Made by a program: the position numbers and the translations under genes. 64,000 nt of DNA from Bryobacteraceae bacterium (GTDB taxonomy: Bacteria; Acidobacteriota; Terriglobia; Bryobacterales; Bryobacteraceae): the NCBI GenBank assembly GCA_025056455.1, contig JANWVY010000002.1, positions 668,737 through 732,736 on the forward strand, in the 5' to 3' direction. How positions within the stretch are numbered: position 1 is the stretch's first letter; the number at the start of each line of letters is the position of its first letter. Positions 17,234 through 26,667 of this stretch are shown here, one piece after another. The notes under the pieces were generated by a model. It saw only the letters and a list, made by a program, of their open reading frames with translations, had not been told where the DNA came from and ran no database searches.

Positions 17234-18544
17234 ATGAAATGCTGTACCCCGTTGTGTTTCGTAGCCATCCTCGCTCTACTGGCAAGCTGTAAATCAGAGC
17301 CACCCAAAGCCAAGGCAATTGGTGAGGCATGGGTAGGAGCTGCCGTCTTGCCCATGCGAGCCGAATTGAGCACCCGCGCGGAAAACGTCGCGGAACTCAA
17401 GCATGGCGAGAAGCTCGAAATTCTCAGCCAGCGGCGCCGATTTCTGAAAGTCCGTAACATGGGAGGCGTCGAAGGCTGGGTCGACGGGCGCGCCCTGCTG
17501 ACCGGCCAGGAGATCCAAGAGCTGCAAAAAACAATCGAGCTAGCCCAGCGCTTGCCTTCCCAAGGTCAAGCAAGTGTCTATGACGCCTTGAACATTCACA
17601 CCCAACCCAACCGCTCCGCTCCCAGCCCTTTTCAGATACCCCCGGGCGGGGTCGTCGAAATCGTAGCCCACACCGTCGCCGAGCGTACCCCGTTTGAGTC
17701 TCGCGTCTTAACCCAGCTCACCGCCCCCCGCGCCGCGCCAACAAAAGCCAAAGGGAAGAAAGAAAAAAGAAAAAGATTGGGTGAGCCAGATATCGAACCG
17801 CCACCCATGCCCCGGCCGCCTGCTCTCCCCACCGACTGGGAATTGCTGTCCAAATCCGTGCGCGCGGAAATCCCTGCCCCCGAAGCTGCCGCCGCGGGCG
17901 GCAATCCGAGCCCGAAAGAGCCGAAACCCCAAGTGCCAGCCCCGAAAATCAAGGCCGACGACTGGTACTTGGTGCGGACTCCAGAGAAAAAAGCCGGATG
18001 GGTCTTGGCGCGCATGATGGTGATGGGAATCCCGGATGAGGTCGCTACTTACGCTGAAGGACAGCGAATCACCTCTTACTTCGAACTAGGCCGCGTCAAC
18101 GATGTCGTAAACGAGGAAAACGTCACTCGCAGCCACTGGCTGTGGACCACTCAATCGCAAGGGTTGCGGCCGTTCCAGTTTGATGGTCTGCGGGTCTTCA
18201 TCTGGAACACCAAACGCCACCGCTATGAAACGGCCTACCGGGAACGCGATCTCAAGGGCTACTATCCCATCCTACGGCACACCGTGGAGATCACTGAAGG
18301 CCGCCGGAAGTTGCAGTGGCCCGGTTTCACGGTATTTGTCGAGGATGCGGAGGGCCGCCTTTGGAAACGTTCCTATGTCTTCCAGATTAACCGGGTGCGC
18401 CTCATCGGCTCAGAGCCCGTAGATCGCACCGAGCCGCCCGGCACACCCCGGTCAATTCTTGCCCTGGCGAATTTACCCTTCGAAACGCCCAAGCCCGAGG
18501 CCATTAGCTTCGTCGAAAAAGTGCGAGGCATCCTCAAACGCTAA
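17234..18544 (+). CDS. SH3-domain lipoprotein
   Basis: 436-residue lipoprotein: signal MKCCTPLCFVAILALLASC with the lipobox LLASC (lipidated Cys at 19). A first bacterial SH3 domain spans ~30-80 (VLPMRAELSTRAENVAELKHGEKLEIL; VEGWVDGRAL), a second SH3-like unit starts at ~108 (LNIHTQPNRSAPSPFQIPPGG) and closes with DWYLVRTPEKKAGWVLARM near 245, interrupted by a Lys/Pro-rich linker. The C-terminal ~180 residues form a separate beta-rich domain. Likely binds the cell wall or assists secretion. It starts at ATG 17234; the frame also has a TTG two codons earlier. Confidence 0.85.
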   Translation: MKCCTPLCFVAILALLASCKSEPPKAKAIGEAWVGAAVLPMRAELSTRAENVAELKHGEKLEILSQRRRFLKVRNMGGVEGWVDGRALLTGQEIQELQKTIELAQRLPSQGQASVYDALNIHTQPNRSAPSPFQIPPGGVVEIVAHTVAERTPFESRVLTQLTAPRAAPTKAKGKKEKRKRLGEPDIEPPPMPRPPALPTDWELLSKSVRAEIPAPEAAAAGGNPSPKEPKPQVPAPKIKADDWYLVRTPEKKAGWVLARMMVMGIPDEVATYAEGQRITSYFELGRVNDVVNEENVTRSHWLWTTQSQGLRPFQFDGLRVFIWNTKRHRYETAYRERDLKGYYPILRHTVEITEGRRKLQWPGFTVFVEDAEGRLWKRSYVFQINRVRLIGSEPVDRTEPPGTPRSILALANLPFETPKPEAISFVEKVRGILKR

Positions 18545-18624
18545 CCTGCTCCGGCCAGCCGCCAGCCAATCTCCGCTTAGGCTGTTTCTCCACACGGATT
18601 TTTACATCTCGGATTCGCAAGCCT

Positions 18625-19929
18625 TTAGCCAGCAATCTCAAACGGTACGGCTGGAAGAGGCCTCTTGCCCGGCCAAATGGTCAAATCGTGGCGACCAGGC
18701 GGAAATTCCCGTACGGAAAAGACAAACTCCCAGCGCGGCCGCCGCGGATCAGCGCAGTGCGCAATCACCTTGCCCAAGGGCTTCCCGTCCACTTCAAATC
18801 GCACACCCGCAGCATCAGGAAGTTCTTCAAACGTCACCTTCACCGAGCCGTGGCGGATCACAGTGCCGGAAAGCAAATCCGTGGCGTCAGCCACTGACAA
18901 TAGGCGCGGCACCATGGGTCCAGGCGGGATGACTCTCATCGTGGCCGGCGGAGCCATCCGCCGGCCCAGCCATTCGACTTCCACCGGAATCAACCCTGTT
19001 GGAATTCCCTCGGGCAACAACACGTTCATCTGCTGGCGCCCATCGGGCAGTGGGGCGGCAATATAATTTGGCTCACCCCATCCCTCTCCCATGCGCACCC
19101 GCAAATGGTTTAATCCGCACTCGGGATGAAGGCCATCAATCCACAAGGAGGCGCACGCAAAGCGCCCGCGAGCTGGAACGACGGGCTCGGTACCGTGCGG
19201 ATTCGAGATGCGCCCAATCCGCGCCATGCCAGCTGGTGGGTTGGCCGAGAGATTTCGAAACCAACCCGGTGGACGCTTCCGTAAACTCACCCACATGTAT
19301 TGGGAACCTACACCTTCGAGCGTGTACATTTGAAAATCATTGCCGTTGGCCCAAGCCACCAGTTCCTCGGGGCGGAAACGGACTCCCGACCAGGTGTCGA
19401 CAAACGGGGGATCACCCGGCAAGCCATTCACCTGAAACCACAGCAGCCCGCCGACTTTGAGCACGCGGCGAGCTTCCTTGAGATACGAATCAACGATGGC
19501 GCGCTCGGGAATATGCTGGAACACGGCATAGGAGTACACGAAATCAAAGGACTCGTCCGCAAACTGCGACAGGTCAGCCCCCGAGCCGCGATGAACATGA
19601 GCGTGCGGTATGCCTCGCAAATTGGCGCGGGCGCGTTCCACCATCTCATCCGAAACATCCACACCGTGGATCTCGCCAAAGTGGCGGCTGAGCGGCCGCA
19701 ACAACCGCCCTGGCCCACATCCGATTTCCAGCGCACGGCGCGAGCGCGGCGCGAGCGGGGGGAGCCGGCGCAGCTCATACTCTAGCCCGTAAACAACCTC
19801 GCGCGCGGTGGCGAAGAATTCCTCGTCATCCTGGTTGTGCCGCCCGAAGGCGACATAGTAGTGCGCGTCTTCGCGCGCTCGCTCGTTCCAATCCGAGCGC
19901 ATGCGCTCCAGCAGGGAAGCATCCGCCAT
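18625..19929 (-). CDS. class I SAM methyltransferase with C-terminal beta domain
   Basis: 434 residues. The N-terminal methyltransferase has motif I (ALEIGCGPGRLLRPL), motif II acidic residue (IHGVDVSDEMV), motif IV (FDFVYSYAVFQHIPE) and KVGGLLWFQVNG. The C-terminal ~180 residues are beta-rich and resemble two immunoglobulin-like folds. I start at the ATG giving MADASLLERMRSDWNERA; the frame is open to 20055, but that would run through the divergent gene. The substrate is unknown; glycan or lipid methylation is one option. Its neighbour across a 39-bp divergent spacer is another methyltransferase with the same two-part plan. Confidence 0.82.
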   Translation of the reverse strand: MADASLLERMRSDWNERAREDAHYYVAFGRHNQDDEEFFATAREVVYGLEYELRRLPPLAPRSRRALEIGCGPGRLLRPLSRHFGEIHGVDVSDEMVERARANLRGIPHAHVHRGSGADLSQFADESFDFVYSYAVFQHIPERAIVDSYLKEARRVLKVGGLLWFQVNGLPGDPPFVDTWSGVRFRPEELVAWANGNDFQMYTLEGVGSQYMWVSLRKRPPGWFRNLSANPPAGMARIGRISNPHGTEPVVPARGRFACASLWIDGLHPECGLNHLRVRMGEGWGEPNYIAAPLPDGRQQMNVLLPEGIPTGLIPVEVEWLGRRMAPPATMRVIPPGPMVPRLLSVADATDLLSGTVIRHGSVKVTFEELPDAAGVRFEVDGKPLGKVIAHCADPRRPRWEFVFSVREFPPGRHDLTIWPGKRPLPAVPFEIAG

Positions 19930-19968
19930 CGCTGGTGATTGTAGCGAAGGCAAGGCAGAATAAGAACA

Positions 19969-21297
19969 ATGCCTCATATTCGCGCCAACGATCCCGCTAG
20001 CGTGGCTTTCAACCGCATGCTGATGGAGGAGCTTGCGCAAAAGGGTTTTTATCACAGCATTCCTCTTCCCGATGGAAGAGTGCTAGAAGGCGTAGTGCCC
20101 CTCCAAGCGCTCCAGGAACGTGCCGCCGCGCTTCCTCTTCCCGAGCGCCTGCACGGCAAACGCCTGCTGGACATCGGAGCTTGGGACGGATTTTTCGCAT
20201 TCGAAATGGAGAGGCGCGGAGCCGAGGTAGTAGCGCTGGATCAAACGGAGGTCGAAAATTTCCGAATCGCTCGCCAGCTGCTCGGCTCTCGAGTTGATTA
20301 TCAAGTGCAGGACGTCTACGAGCTGAGCCCAGAGCGCAACGGCTATTTCGACATCGTGCTGTTTATGGGCGTGCTCTATCATCTCAAGCACCCCCTGCTG
20401 GGCTTAGAGCGCGTGTGCGCCGTGACCAAGGAAGTCGCCATCGTTGAATCCTTCGTCACCGACGAGCGGCTCACGGAGACGCAACCGCTGCTTGAGTTTT
20501 ACGAAACGACAGAGCTGCTGGGGCAGGCGGACAATTGGTGCGGCCCGAATCTAGCCTGCTTGTTGGCCATGTGCCGGGCGGCTGGATTTGCCCGTGCGGA
20601 ACTGGTCCGGATCAAGGATCAGCGAGCCATCGTCGCCTGTTACCGGCACTGGCTCCCCGAACCAGCGCAACCCTCTGCCCCAGCGCCCCAGCTTTTGGCC
20701 GCCACCCACGCCTCCAATTACGGCATCAATCTCGCTTCAAACAAGGACGAATACCTCACCGCATTCTTCAAAACCTCAGAAACCGGTCTCAATCCGAGGA
20801 ACGTGTTCCCCGAAGTGGGAGGTTACGGCGTCTCGCCAGTTTCAGTCCAACAGACGGGTGGTGATGGATGGCAGGTGAGTTTCCGGCTGGCCCCTGGCCT
20901 TCGCCGTGGCTGGCACCTCGTGCGGCTGCGAACAGCAAACAGCTCGATGAGCAACGCCGTGAAAATTGCCGTGGACATCCCGCTTGAAGTCGCAGAGCTC
21001 AAAATTCTTGGGGCCTGCGACGGGCGTACGTGGAAGCCGGGCGAAGTGCAAGCAGGCGAGGACGCGCGTCTGTCCCTCTGGCTAAGCGGCTTGCCGGCCA
21101 ATGCGGATCGCGTAAACCTGCACGTCTGGCTAGGTGGCCGGCGCCTCACCGTCGACGAGGTGCTTCCACCAGGCGAGAGCACCCCCGAACGTCAGGTCAA
21201 CGCTAGGCTGCCACCGGGCTTCCCCCGCGGCCGGCATGAGCTCCGCGTCAGCTGTGGCCAGGCTCAAGCCGACCCGCTCCTGGTTCGTGTGGCCTAG
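19969..21297 (+). CDS. CmoB-like SAM methyltransferase with C-terminal beta domain
   Basis: 442 residues. Residues ~1-235 resemble the CmoB/DUF1698 methyltransferase group: RLLDIGAWDGFFAFEMERRGA (motif I), VALDQTEVENF and DIVLFMGVLYHLKHPL. The C-terminal ~200 residues are a repeated beta-sandwich region (GWHLVRLRTANSSMSNAVKI; GRHELRVSCGQAQADPLLV). True tRNA modification by CmoB is unlikely given the extra domain; a cell-surface glycan or natural-product methylation is inferred. The start ATG has only a weak ribosome site and the 5' region is very short, so a leaderless mRNA is possible. Confidence 0.82.
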   Translation: MPHIRANDPASVAFNRMLMEELAQKGFYHSIPLPDGRVLEGVVPLQALQERAAALPLPERLHGKRLLDIGAWDGFFAFEMERRGAEVVALDQTEVENFRIARQLLGSRVDYQVQDVYELSPERNGYFDIVLFMGVLYHLKHPLLGLERVCAVTKEVAIVESFVTDERLTETQPLLEFYETTELLGQADNWCGPNLACLLAMCRAAGFARAELVRIKDQRAIVACYRHWLPEPAQPSAPAPQLLAATHASNYGINLASNKDEYLTAFFKTSETGLNPRNVFPEVGGYGVSPVSVQQTGGDGWQVSFRLAPGLRRGWHLVRLRTANSSMSNAVKIAVDIPLEVAELKILGACDGRTWKPGEVQAGEDARLSLWLSGLPANADRVNLHVWLGGRRLTVDEVLPPGESTPERQVNARLPPGFPRGRHELRVSCGQAQADPLLVRVA

Positions 21298-21329
21298 CGT
21301 TTCCCACTGTTAAAATTGAAGCGATCTGT

Positions 21330-22778
21330 ATGAATCGAAGGGAGTTCCTGGCTTCCGCCATAGCAGGGCTAGCTCCTCCGTCCCCTCCCCCTCCCCCTCG
21401 CCACCCCGCTTATCCCCAGCCCACCCGCAAGCAAAATGTAATCCTCTTCCTCGCCGATGACCTCGGGGCTCGCGATCTGGGCTGTTATGGAAGCCTCTAC
21501 CACGACACGCCCAACTTGGACCGCTTTGCCCAAACGGCCATGCGATTTACACAAGCCTACGCGGCCAGCCCGGTGTGTTCGCCCTCGCGCGCAAGCCTGC
21601 TCACCGGAAAGTATCCAGCCCGCCTCCGCTTGACCGACTGGATTCCCGGAAGAAAACTTTCACCGAGCGTGCGGCTGCTTACGCCCGGGTTTGAACCCCA
21701 CCTACCGCTCTCAGAAACGACGTTGGCCGAGGCGCTTAAGCCCTACGGTTACGTCTCCGCCTGCATTGGAAAGTGGCATCTCGGGAGTGCTGGCTTCTCC
21801 CCCCGCGAGCAGGGCTTTGCGTGGAATCGAGGCGGGAGTGAACAAGGCTCTCCTCCGTCTTACTTTCCGCCCTATCGAATACCGGGCCTCGAGCCCCGCT
21901 CCGACCAGGAGTATCTCACAGATCATCTCACGGCTTGCGCCGAACAGTTTCTAGAAGAACACTGGCGGGATCCGTTCTTTCTCTACCTGGCGCACTTCGC
22001 CGTCCATACGCCGCTTGAGGCCAAGCCCGAGCTCGTGGCCAAGTATGAACAGCGAGCCGCGACCCTTCGCCCGCAAAGCCAGCCTACCTATGCCGCCATG
22101 CTCGAAAGCCTCGACCAGAGCTTCGGACGCATCCTCAAGAAGCTTGAGGATTTAAAGATTGCCGACCGCACGGCGATTTTCTTCCTTTCCGACAACGGTG
22201 GCCTGCGTTTTGAGGGCCAGAATTCAACTCCTGTCACGGACAACGCACCGCTGCGGGCGGGCAAGGGCCATCTCTATGAGGGAGGAATTCGCATCCCGTT
22301 TCTGGTCCGCTGGCCAGGGGTGAGCCTTGCAGGCGCCTCGCGCGTTCCCGTGAGCACCATTGACGTCATGCCCACGGTGCTGGACCTTCTTGGCATTCCG
22401 TCCCCGCCGCTGGATGGTGTCAGTTTGGCCCCTTTGCTCCGCGGTTCGCTGGATGGGGCGCGGCGGGATTTGTTCTGGCATTATCCGCACTACAGCAATC
22501 AGGGCGGCGTGCCTTGCGCCGCAATCCGCCGCGGCGACTATAAGCTCCTCGAATTTTTTGAAGACGGCCGGTTGGAGCTGTTTCACCTCACAACAGATCC
22601 CAGCGAGCGCCGGAACCTGGTCAACCGCGAGGCAAGCCGCGCCAAAGAATTGCTGAACTCACTGAGGAACTGGCGCCTCCGTGTAGGCGCGCTCTTGCCA
22701 CAGCCAAATCCCAACTATGAGCCGGCGAAGGCCGGTGCCAGCCTGGCTGGGGTGGAAGCGCCCACGCCACCCGTCTAA
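21330..22778 (+). CDS. secreted sulfatase (arylsulfatase family)
   Basis: 482 residues. The twin-arginine signal MNRREFLASAIAG is followed by a proline-rich linker. The sulfatase domain has the first metal aspartates in FLADDLGARDLG and the maturation motif CSPSRASLLTG with Cys83 as formylglycine precursor. Also visible are the second-shell GKWHLG and the C-terminal metal ligands SDNGG (Asp and Asn). A Cys-type sulfatase needs a formylglycine-generating enzyme, not seen here. Likely removes sulfate from polysaccharides or aryl esters in the periplasm. Confidence 0.93.
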   Translation: MNRREFLASAIAGLAPPSPPPPPRHPAYPQPTRKQNVILFLADDLGARDLGCYGSLYHDTPNLDRFAQTAMRFTQAYAASPVCSPSRASLLTGKYPARLRLTDWIPGRKLSPSVRLLTPGFEPHLPLSETTLAEALKPYGYVSACIGKWHLGSAGFSPREQGFAWNRGGSEQGSPPSYFPPYRIPGLEPRSDQEYLTDHLTACAEQFLEEHWRDPFFLYLAHFAVHTPLEAKPELVAKYEQRAATLRPQSQPTYAAMLESLDQSFGRILKKLEDLKIADRTAIFFLSDNGGLRFEGQNSTPVTDNAPLRAGKGHLYEGGIRIPFLVRWPGVSLAGASRVPVSTIDVMPTVLDLLGIPSPPLDGVSLAPLLRGSLDGARRDLFWHYPHYSNQGGVPCAAIRRGDYKLLEFFEDGRLELFHLTTDPSERRNLVNREASRAKELLNSLRNWRLRVGALLPQPNPNYEPAKAGASLAGVEAPTPPV

Positions 22779-22873
22779 TGGAGACCCTTGCATCGCTGTC
22801 CCATCACGGTTGCTGGTTCGGCTGCGAAGGGACCGCGTCACGGCTGCGTTCAAGACCTGGGCCGCATTGTCTC

Positions 22874-24199
22874 CTACAAGCGCACAATTTTCTCCGATTT
22901 GAAATTCTTGAGCGCGTTGCGGCTGTCAACAATCAGCTTCGAGGCTTCGAGCAAACGAGCATAGTCAATCCGGCTGTGATCCGTGACAATGACCACGCAA
23001 TCGGAGGCCGCAGCCGCTCCCAGCAGTTCGACGCTGGCCATCTCCCGGCCGTCCACAACAATCTTAGGCACGTAAGGATCCGTAAAACTCACCTCGGCCC
23101 CTTTGGTTGACAACAGGTGGATGATATCCAGAGCCGGGGATTCCCGTACATCGTCGATATCCCGCTTGTAGGCCACGCCAACGACATGGACTTTCGAACC
23201 CTTGAGCGCCTTGCACTGTTCGTTCAACGCGCCAATCACTTTATCGACGACAAAATGCGGCATTTGGCCATTGATGTAGCCGGCCAGTTCGATGAAACGG
23301 GCCTCAATGCCCGCTTGCTTGGTCTTCCAAGAAAGATAAAAAGGATCGATGGGAATACAATGGCCGCCCAGCCCCGGGCCAGGATAAAACGGCATGAAGC
23401 CGAACGGTTTGGTCGCTGCCGCCTCAATCACTTCCCAAACGTTGATCCCCATGCGATCGCACATCATCGCCAGCTCGTTGACCAAGCCGATATTGATCAT
23501 CCGGAATGTGTTTTCTAGCAGCTTCACCATTTCGGCGACCTGCGTGGAACTTACAGGCACGACGGTTTCAAGCGCCTGGCTGTAGAAGGTCACAGCCAGT
23601 TCCGTACAAGTCGGCGTCGTGCCTCCGACGACTTTTGGAATGTTGTGAGTTTGATAACGAGGATTGCCAGGATCGACGCGCTCGGGCGAAAAGCAAAGGA
23701 AGAAATCCCGCCCCACTTTGAGCCCCGTCTTTTCGATCATGGGCAGCACGAGCTCGGCCGTCGTGCCCGGGTAAGTAGTCGACTCCAGAATCACCAGCAG
23801 CCCAGGATGCGCATACCGCGCCACTTGCTGCGACGCCGCCACGACGTAGCTCATATCTGGATCCTTGGTTTTCCGCAACGGCGTCGGCACGGCGATATTC
23901 ACCGTATCAAACTGTGCGATGGCCTCAAAATTTGTGGTGGCCTTCAACTTGCCAGCCTTCACGAGCTCTGCAACCACGGCCGAGGGCACATCCTGCACAT
24001 AGGAGTTTCCGCGATTGAGCTCCTCCACCTTCGATTCCTGCACATCGATGCCCGTCACTTCGAAGCCAGCTCTGGCAAACTCCACGGCCAGTGGCAGCCC
24101 CACATATCCTAGACCAATCACCCCCACATGCGCGGTTCTCGAAATGAGCTTGCTTCGCAGCACTTCAGCCTGGGTTTCAGTTTGCTGAGCCGTACTCAT
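22874..24199 (-). CDS. UDP-sugar 6-dehydrogenase (WbpA/WecC-like nucleotide sugar dehydrogenase)
   Basis: 441 residues of the UDP-glucose/GDP-mannose dehydrogenase family. The NAD motif is GVIGLGYVGLPLAVEFARAG, the catalytic Cys is in GPGLGGHCIPIDPFY, the Lys/Asn pair is in KLLENTFRMINIGLVNE, and the C-terminal domain has GVAYKRDIDDVRESP. The GLGGHCIPIDP form is that of UDP-N-acetylglucosamine/mannosamine dehydrogenases making uronic acids for surface glycans. The ATG at 24199 overlaps the dapF-like stop (ATGA); TTG 27 bp upstream is the alternative. Last gene of a four-gene minus-strand operon. Confidence 0.93.
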   Translation of the reverse strand: MSTAQQTETQAEVLRSKLISRTAHVGVIGLGYVGLPLAVEFARAGFEVTGIDVQESKVEELNRGNSYVQDVPSAVVAELVKAGKLKATTNFEAIAQFDTVNIAVPTPLRKTKDPDMSYVVAASQQVARYAHPGLLVILESTTYPGTTAELVLPMIEKTGLKVGRDFFLCFSPERVDPGNPRYQTHNIPKVVGGTTPTCTELAVTFYSQALETVVPVSSTQVAEMVKLLENTFRMINIGLVNELAMMCDRMGINVWEVIEAAATKPFGFMPFYPGPGLGGHCIPIDPFYLSWKTKQAGIEARFIELAGYINGQMPHFVVDKVIGALNEQCKALKGSKVHVVGVAYKRDIDDVRESPALDIIHLLSTKGAEVSFTDPYVPKIVVDGREMASVELLGAAAASDCVVIVTDHSRIDYARLLEASKLIVDSRNALKNFKSEKIVRL

Positions 24200-25032
24200 G
24201 GCTTTCCGTTCTCGTTCCTTTCCCAATAAAACTCGCCGCCAGCCACAATTTCAGCGGGGCCCTGCAAGTAGATATCGTCATCCTGACGGACTCGGAGTAT
24301 GCCAGCAGGAGTATATACGTCAACGGGACTTTCCACCAATCCGAGAACGCGCGCCGCGACGTAGGCGCCAGCGCTTCCCGTGCCCGAACTTTGGGTTTCG
24401 CCAGCGCCTCGCTCCCAAAACCGGACCTCCAGACTGTGCCGGTCACTCACCCGGACAAAAGAGACGTTGGTGCGTTGCGGAAACTGGGGGTGAAGTTCGA
24501 TCCGCCGGCCGAGTTCGCGCCAGTCGAAATCAAAGTGGTCCACAAGCACCGCGCACTGTGGATTTCCGATGCGAAAGGCAATCACTTGGCGCGGGCCCTC
24601 TTCCAAGGTCAACGTCATCAAGAACTTGTTCGGATCGCCTTCCGGCTTACCCATGTTCATTTCAAATTCATAGTGCAACCCGCGGCGGCTCAGCAGCCGT
24701 AGCGTTTTCAACCCTGCGCCTGTTCGGATCCGGACTTCCTCGCCACTGGCTAAGTCCAGGCCCGTATCCAACAGGAACGCTGCGGCGCAGCGGGTCCCGT
24801 TGCCCGAAATCTCTGAGTCGCTGCCGTCCGAATTGTATAGCTGGATGGAGGCGTGAAAGTCACTCCCTCGCGGTGCTGGCGTGACAATGAGCCAGCCATC
24901 GGCCCCAACCCCGACATGGCGGTCGCAAATGGCGCGCGCAAGTTCTCGGTGATTTTCTTTTGGCGCGTAGGCGGCCCAAGTCAGTAAAAAATCATTGCGG
25001 GCGCCGTGCGCCTTGGCGAACGGAATCTTCAT
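24196..25032 (-). CDS. dapF: diaminopimelate epimerase-like protein, second catalytic Cys replaced by Ser
   Basis: 278 residues of the DapF fold. The start is the ATG giving MKIPFAKAHGARNDFLL, which matches the family N terminus. The first catalytic cysteine is present in SGNGTRCAAA (Cys82), but the second, usually in GETxACGTGACA, reads GETQSSGTGSAG, so Ser216 sits where the other base should be. DapF interconverts LL- and meso-diaminopimelate with these two cysteines. Either activity is altered or this paralogue uses another substrate. It overlaps both neighbours (41 bp with the glycosyltransferase, 4 bp with the UDP-sugar dehydrogenase). Confidence 0.85.
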   Translation of the reverse strand: MKIPFAKAHGARNDFLLTWAAYAPKENHRELARAICDRHVGVGADGWLIVTPAPRGSDFHASIQLYNSDGSDSEISGNGTRCAAAFLLDTGLDLASGEEVRIRTGAGLKTLRLLSRRGLHYEFEMNMGKPEGDPNKFLMTLTLEEGPRQVIAFRIGNPQCAVLVDHFDFDWRELGRRIELHPQFPQRTNVSFVRVSDRHSLEVRFWERGAGETQSSGTGSAGAYVAARVLGLVESPVDVYTPAGILRVRQDDDIYLQGPAEIVAGGEFYWERNENGKP

Positions 25033-26647
25033 GGTTTGCGTTTGCCGAGATGATCCTATCGATGGGCCCCATCCGACGGTAAATCTCAATCACAGGAGCC
25101 TCCTTAATGCTAATGATTTTCACACACTCATAGCGAGGGCCGCGACGCCGCGCGCGAAGAACAGCCGTTGCCACCGGGTCGCCGGATACTGCCACGGCCC
25201 ACTCCTCCCACAAGAAAAGGTCGGGCCGGGCCAGGACGGCGTCCCAGTGCGGGCGGTTTCCTTCATGCAACACCTCCTTCAGGGCAATCCCCGCTTCCCG
25301 GTAGATGGAGGCCAAATCCCCAAGTGTGCTGAAAATCCCCGCGCCCGGGCGGTAGTGCTGCTGGAGATAAGAAGCTGCCTCCGCAGTCCAGGCTCGCCGC
25401 GCCTCAGAGTTGACTTGCGATTCCTTCCACACCATCCAAGACTCCTTTCGAGGGTAGGCTAGCCAGGGCGCCACAGCCAGCAACACAACCGCGACCGCAC
25501 TTGCAGTCCGCAACCGTTTCGGCGCGACAGCGGCCAGCGAGCAGGCACCTAGAATCAGCAACGGATAGGCGGCAAAGCCGTACCGAATGTTGTAGTAGCT
25601 GTAAGGCCAGAGATGGGGCACAAAGATCGGGGTGCCCGCCGAGTAGATACTTACGAGGTAGAAGATCGAAGGCAAGATCAAGAGAGCCAACCCCAGCCAG
25701 GCGCGCTGGAACACGGCGGCCAGCAAACCAGCCAAACCCAGCCAGAACAAGGTCTTACCGGAACATAGCTGGACCGCCGCTTGAAATTGGATTACCGCCT
25801 GCTTCCAGTTATGATCCCCAGGATAGGGGCTCATTCCTGCCTGAAGCTGGCGCTGATAGATGGCCTTGGCTGAGTAGGGCCCGTCGAAGAAATACCAGAC
25901 ATCGCCGAAAAACCACCAGTTGTGGAAGAGCCACCACAGCGGCCCGAGTGCCCCCAAGCCGGCCAGCAGCAACCCGTATCCCAAGCGTCGGGGCCGCCCG
26001 GCCAGCCAGAACAGTAGCGCCGCAAAGGGTGTTACAAACCAGCCTTCATACCGAGTCAACGAGGCTGCATTCAAAGCCAGCGCGGCGCCGGCAACTGCCC
26101 CAAGGCTCGGCCGCGAGGCGTAGGTAACCAGGGCCCAGAACAGCCCCATCAAGGCGCCTAAAAAAAGTGGCTCGGTCATCGGAATCGCTTGCAAATACAG
26201 CAAGTTTGGGTTGAGTGCGTATAGAGCGGCAGCCAGGCCCGCTGTCCGTCGGCAGCCATACAACCGCCGCACGGCGAGATATAGGAAAACGCCGCCAAGC
26301 AGAAAAGCAAGTGCCGTGGGAAGAGCCCCAGCCAGGCCCGACCGCCACCAGCTGTCTCGTCCCACGAGCGGCAGCATCAATACGTGCGGCAGTGGAAGCC
26401 ACACGCTGCCGATTTGGAAAACGCCCGGCGTGCGAGAGTCAACGATGCGGCGCGCAATGGCCAGGTGTGCCGCGGCATCGCCAAAGTACAAGGTATGGCC
26501 GTTGGCCGTATGCCAGAAAAGCGCAAACCCAGACAGTACGCCGAGGAAGGAAATTAGCGCGCCAAGTTCCCACAGCGAAAGCTTGCCAGCTTGGTGCTCG
26601 CGGCGTGAAGAAGAAACGGCCCGGGACAGCTTGGCCAGTTTTGGCAT
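24992..26647 (-). CDS. GT-C type membrane glycosyltransferase (family 39-like)
   Basis: 551 residues with about ten membrane helices. The first helix is followed by a periplasmic loop carrying an Asp-rich entry (LYFGDAAAHLAIARRIV), the position of the catalytic Asp in GT-C transferases that use polyprenyl-phosphate sugars. A RRLYG loop and LTRYEGWFVTPFAALL follow, as in ArnT/PMT-like proteins. The C-terminal ~130 residues are soluble. Together with the PfkB kinase and UDP-sugar dehydrogenase it suggests assembly of a surface glycan, but the acceptor is unknown. It starts 20 bp after the kinase gene. Confidence 0.8.
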   Translation of the reverse strand: MPKLAKLSRAVSSSRREHQAGKLSLWELGALISFLGVLSGFALFWHTANGHTLYFGDAAAHLAIARRIVDSRTPGVFQIGSVWLPLPHVLMLPLVGRDSWWRSGLAGALPTALAFLLGGVFLYLAVRRLYGCRRTAGLAAALYALNPNLLYLQAIPMTEPLFLGALMGLFWALVTYASRPSLGAVAGAALALNAASLTRYEGWFVTPFAALLFWLAGRPRRLGYGLLLAGLGALGPLWWLFHNWWFFGDVWYFFDGPYSAKAIYQRQLQAGMSPYPGDHNWKQAVIQFQAAVQLCSGKTLFWLGLAGLLAAVFQRAWLGLALLILPSIFYLVSIYSAGTPIFVPHLWPYSYYNIRYGFAAYPLLILGACSLAAVAPKRLRTASAVAVVLLAVAPWLAYPRKESWMVWKESQVNSEARRAWTAEAASYLQQHYRPGAGIFSTLGDLASIYREAGIALKEVLHEGNRPHWDAVLARPDLFLWEEWAVAVSGDPVATAVLRARRRGPRYECVKIISIKEAPVIEIYRRMGPIDRIISANANHEDSVRQGARRPQ

Positions 26648-26667
26648 AGCGATCCGCAGTGCCGCCC

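Noticed and set aside
22855-22866. 12-bp ACCTGGGCCGCA shared with 46614-46625
   Set aside because: Both lie near gene ends, but a 12-bp GC-rich match twice in 64 kb with no extended similarity is not enough to call a repeat family.
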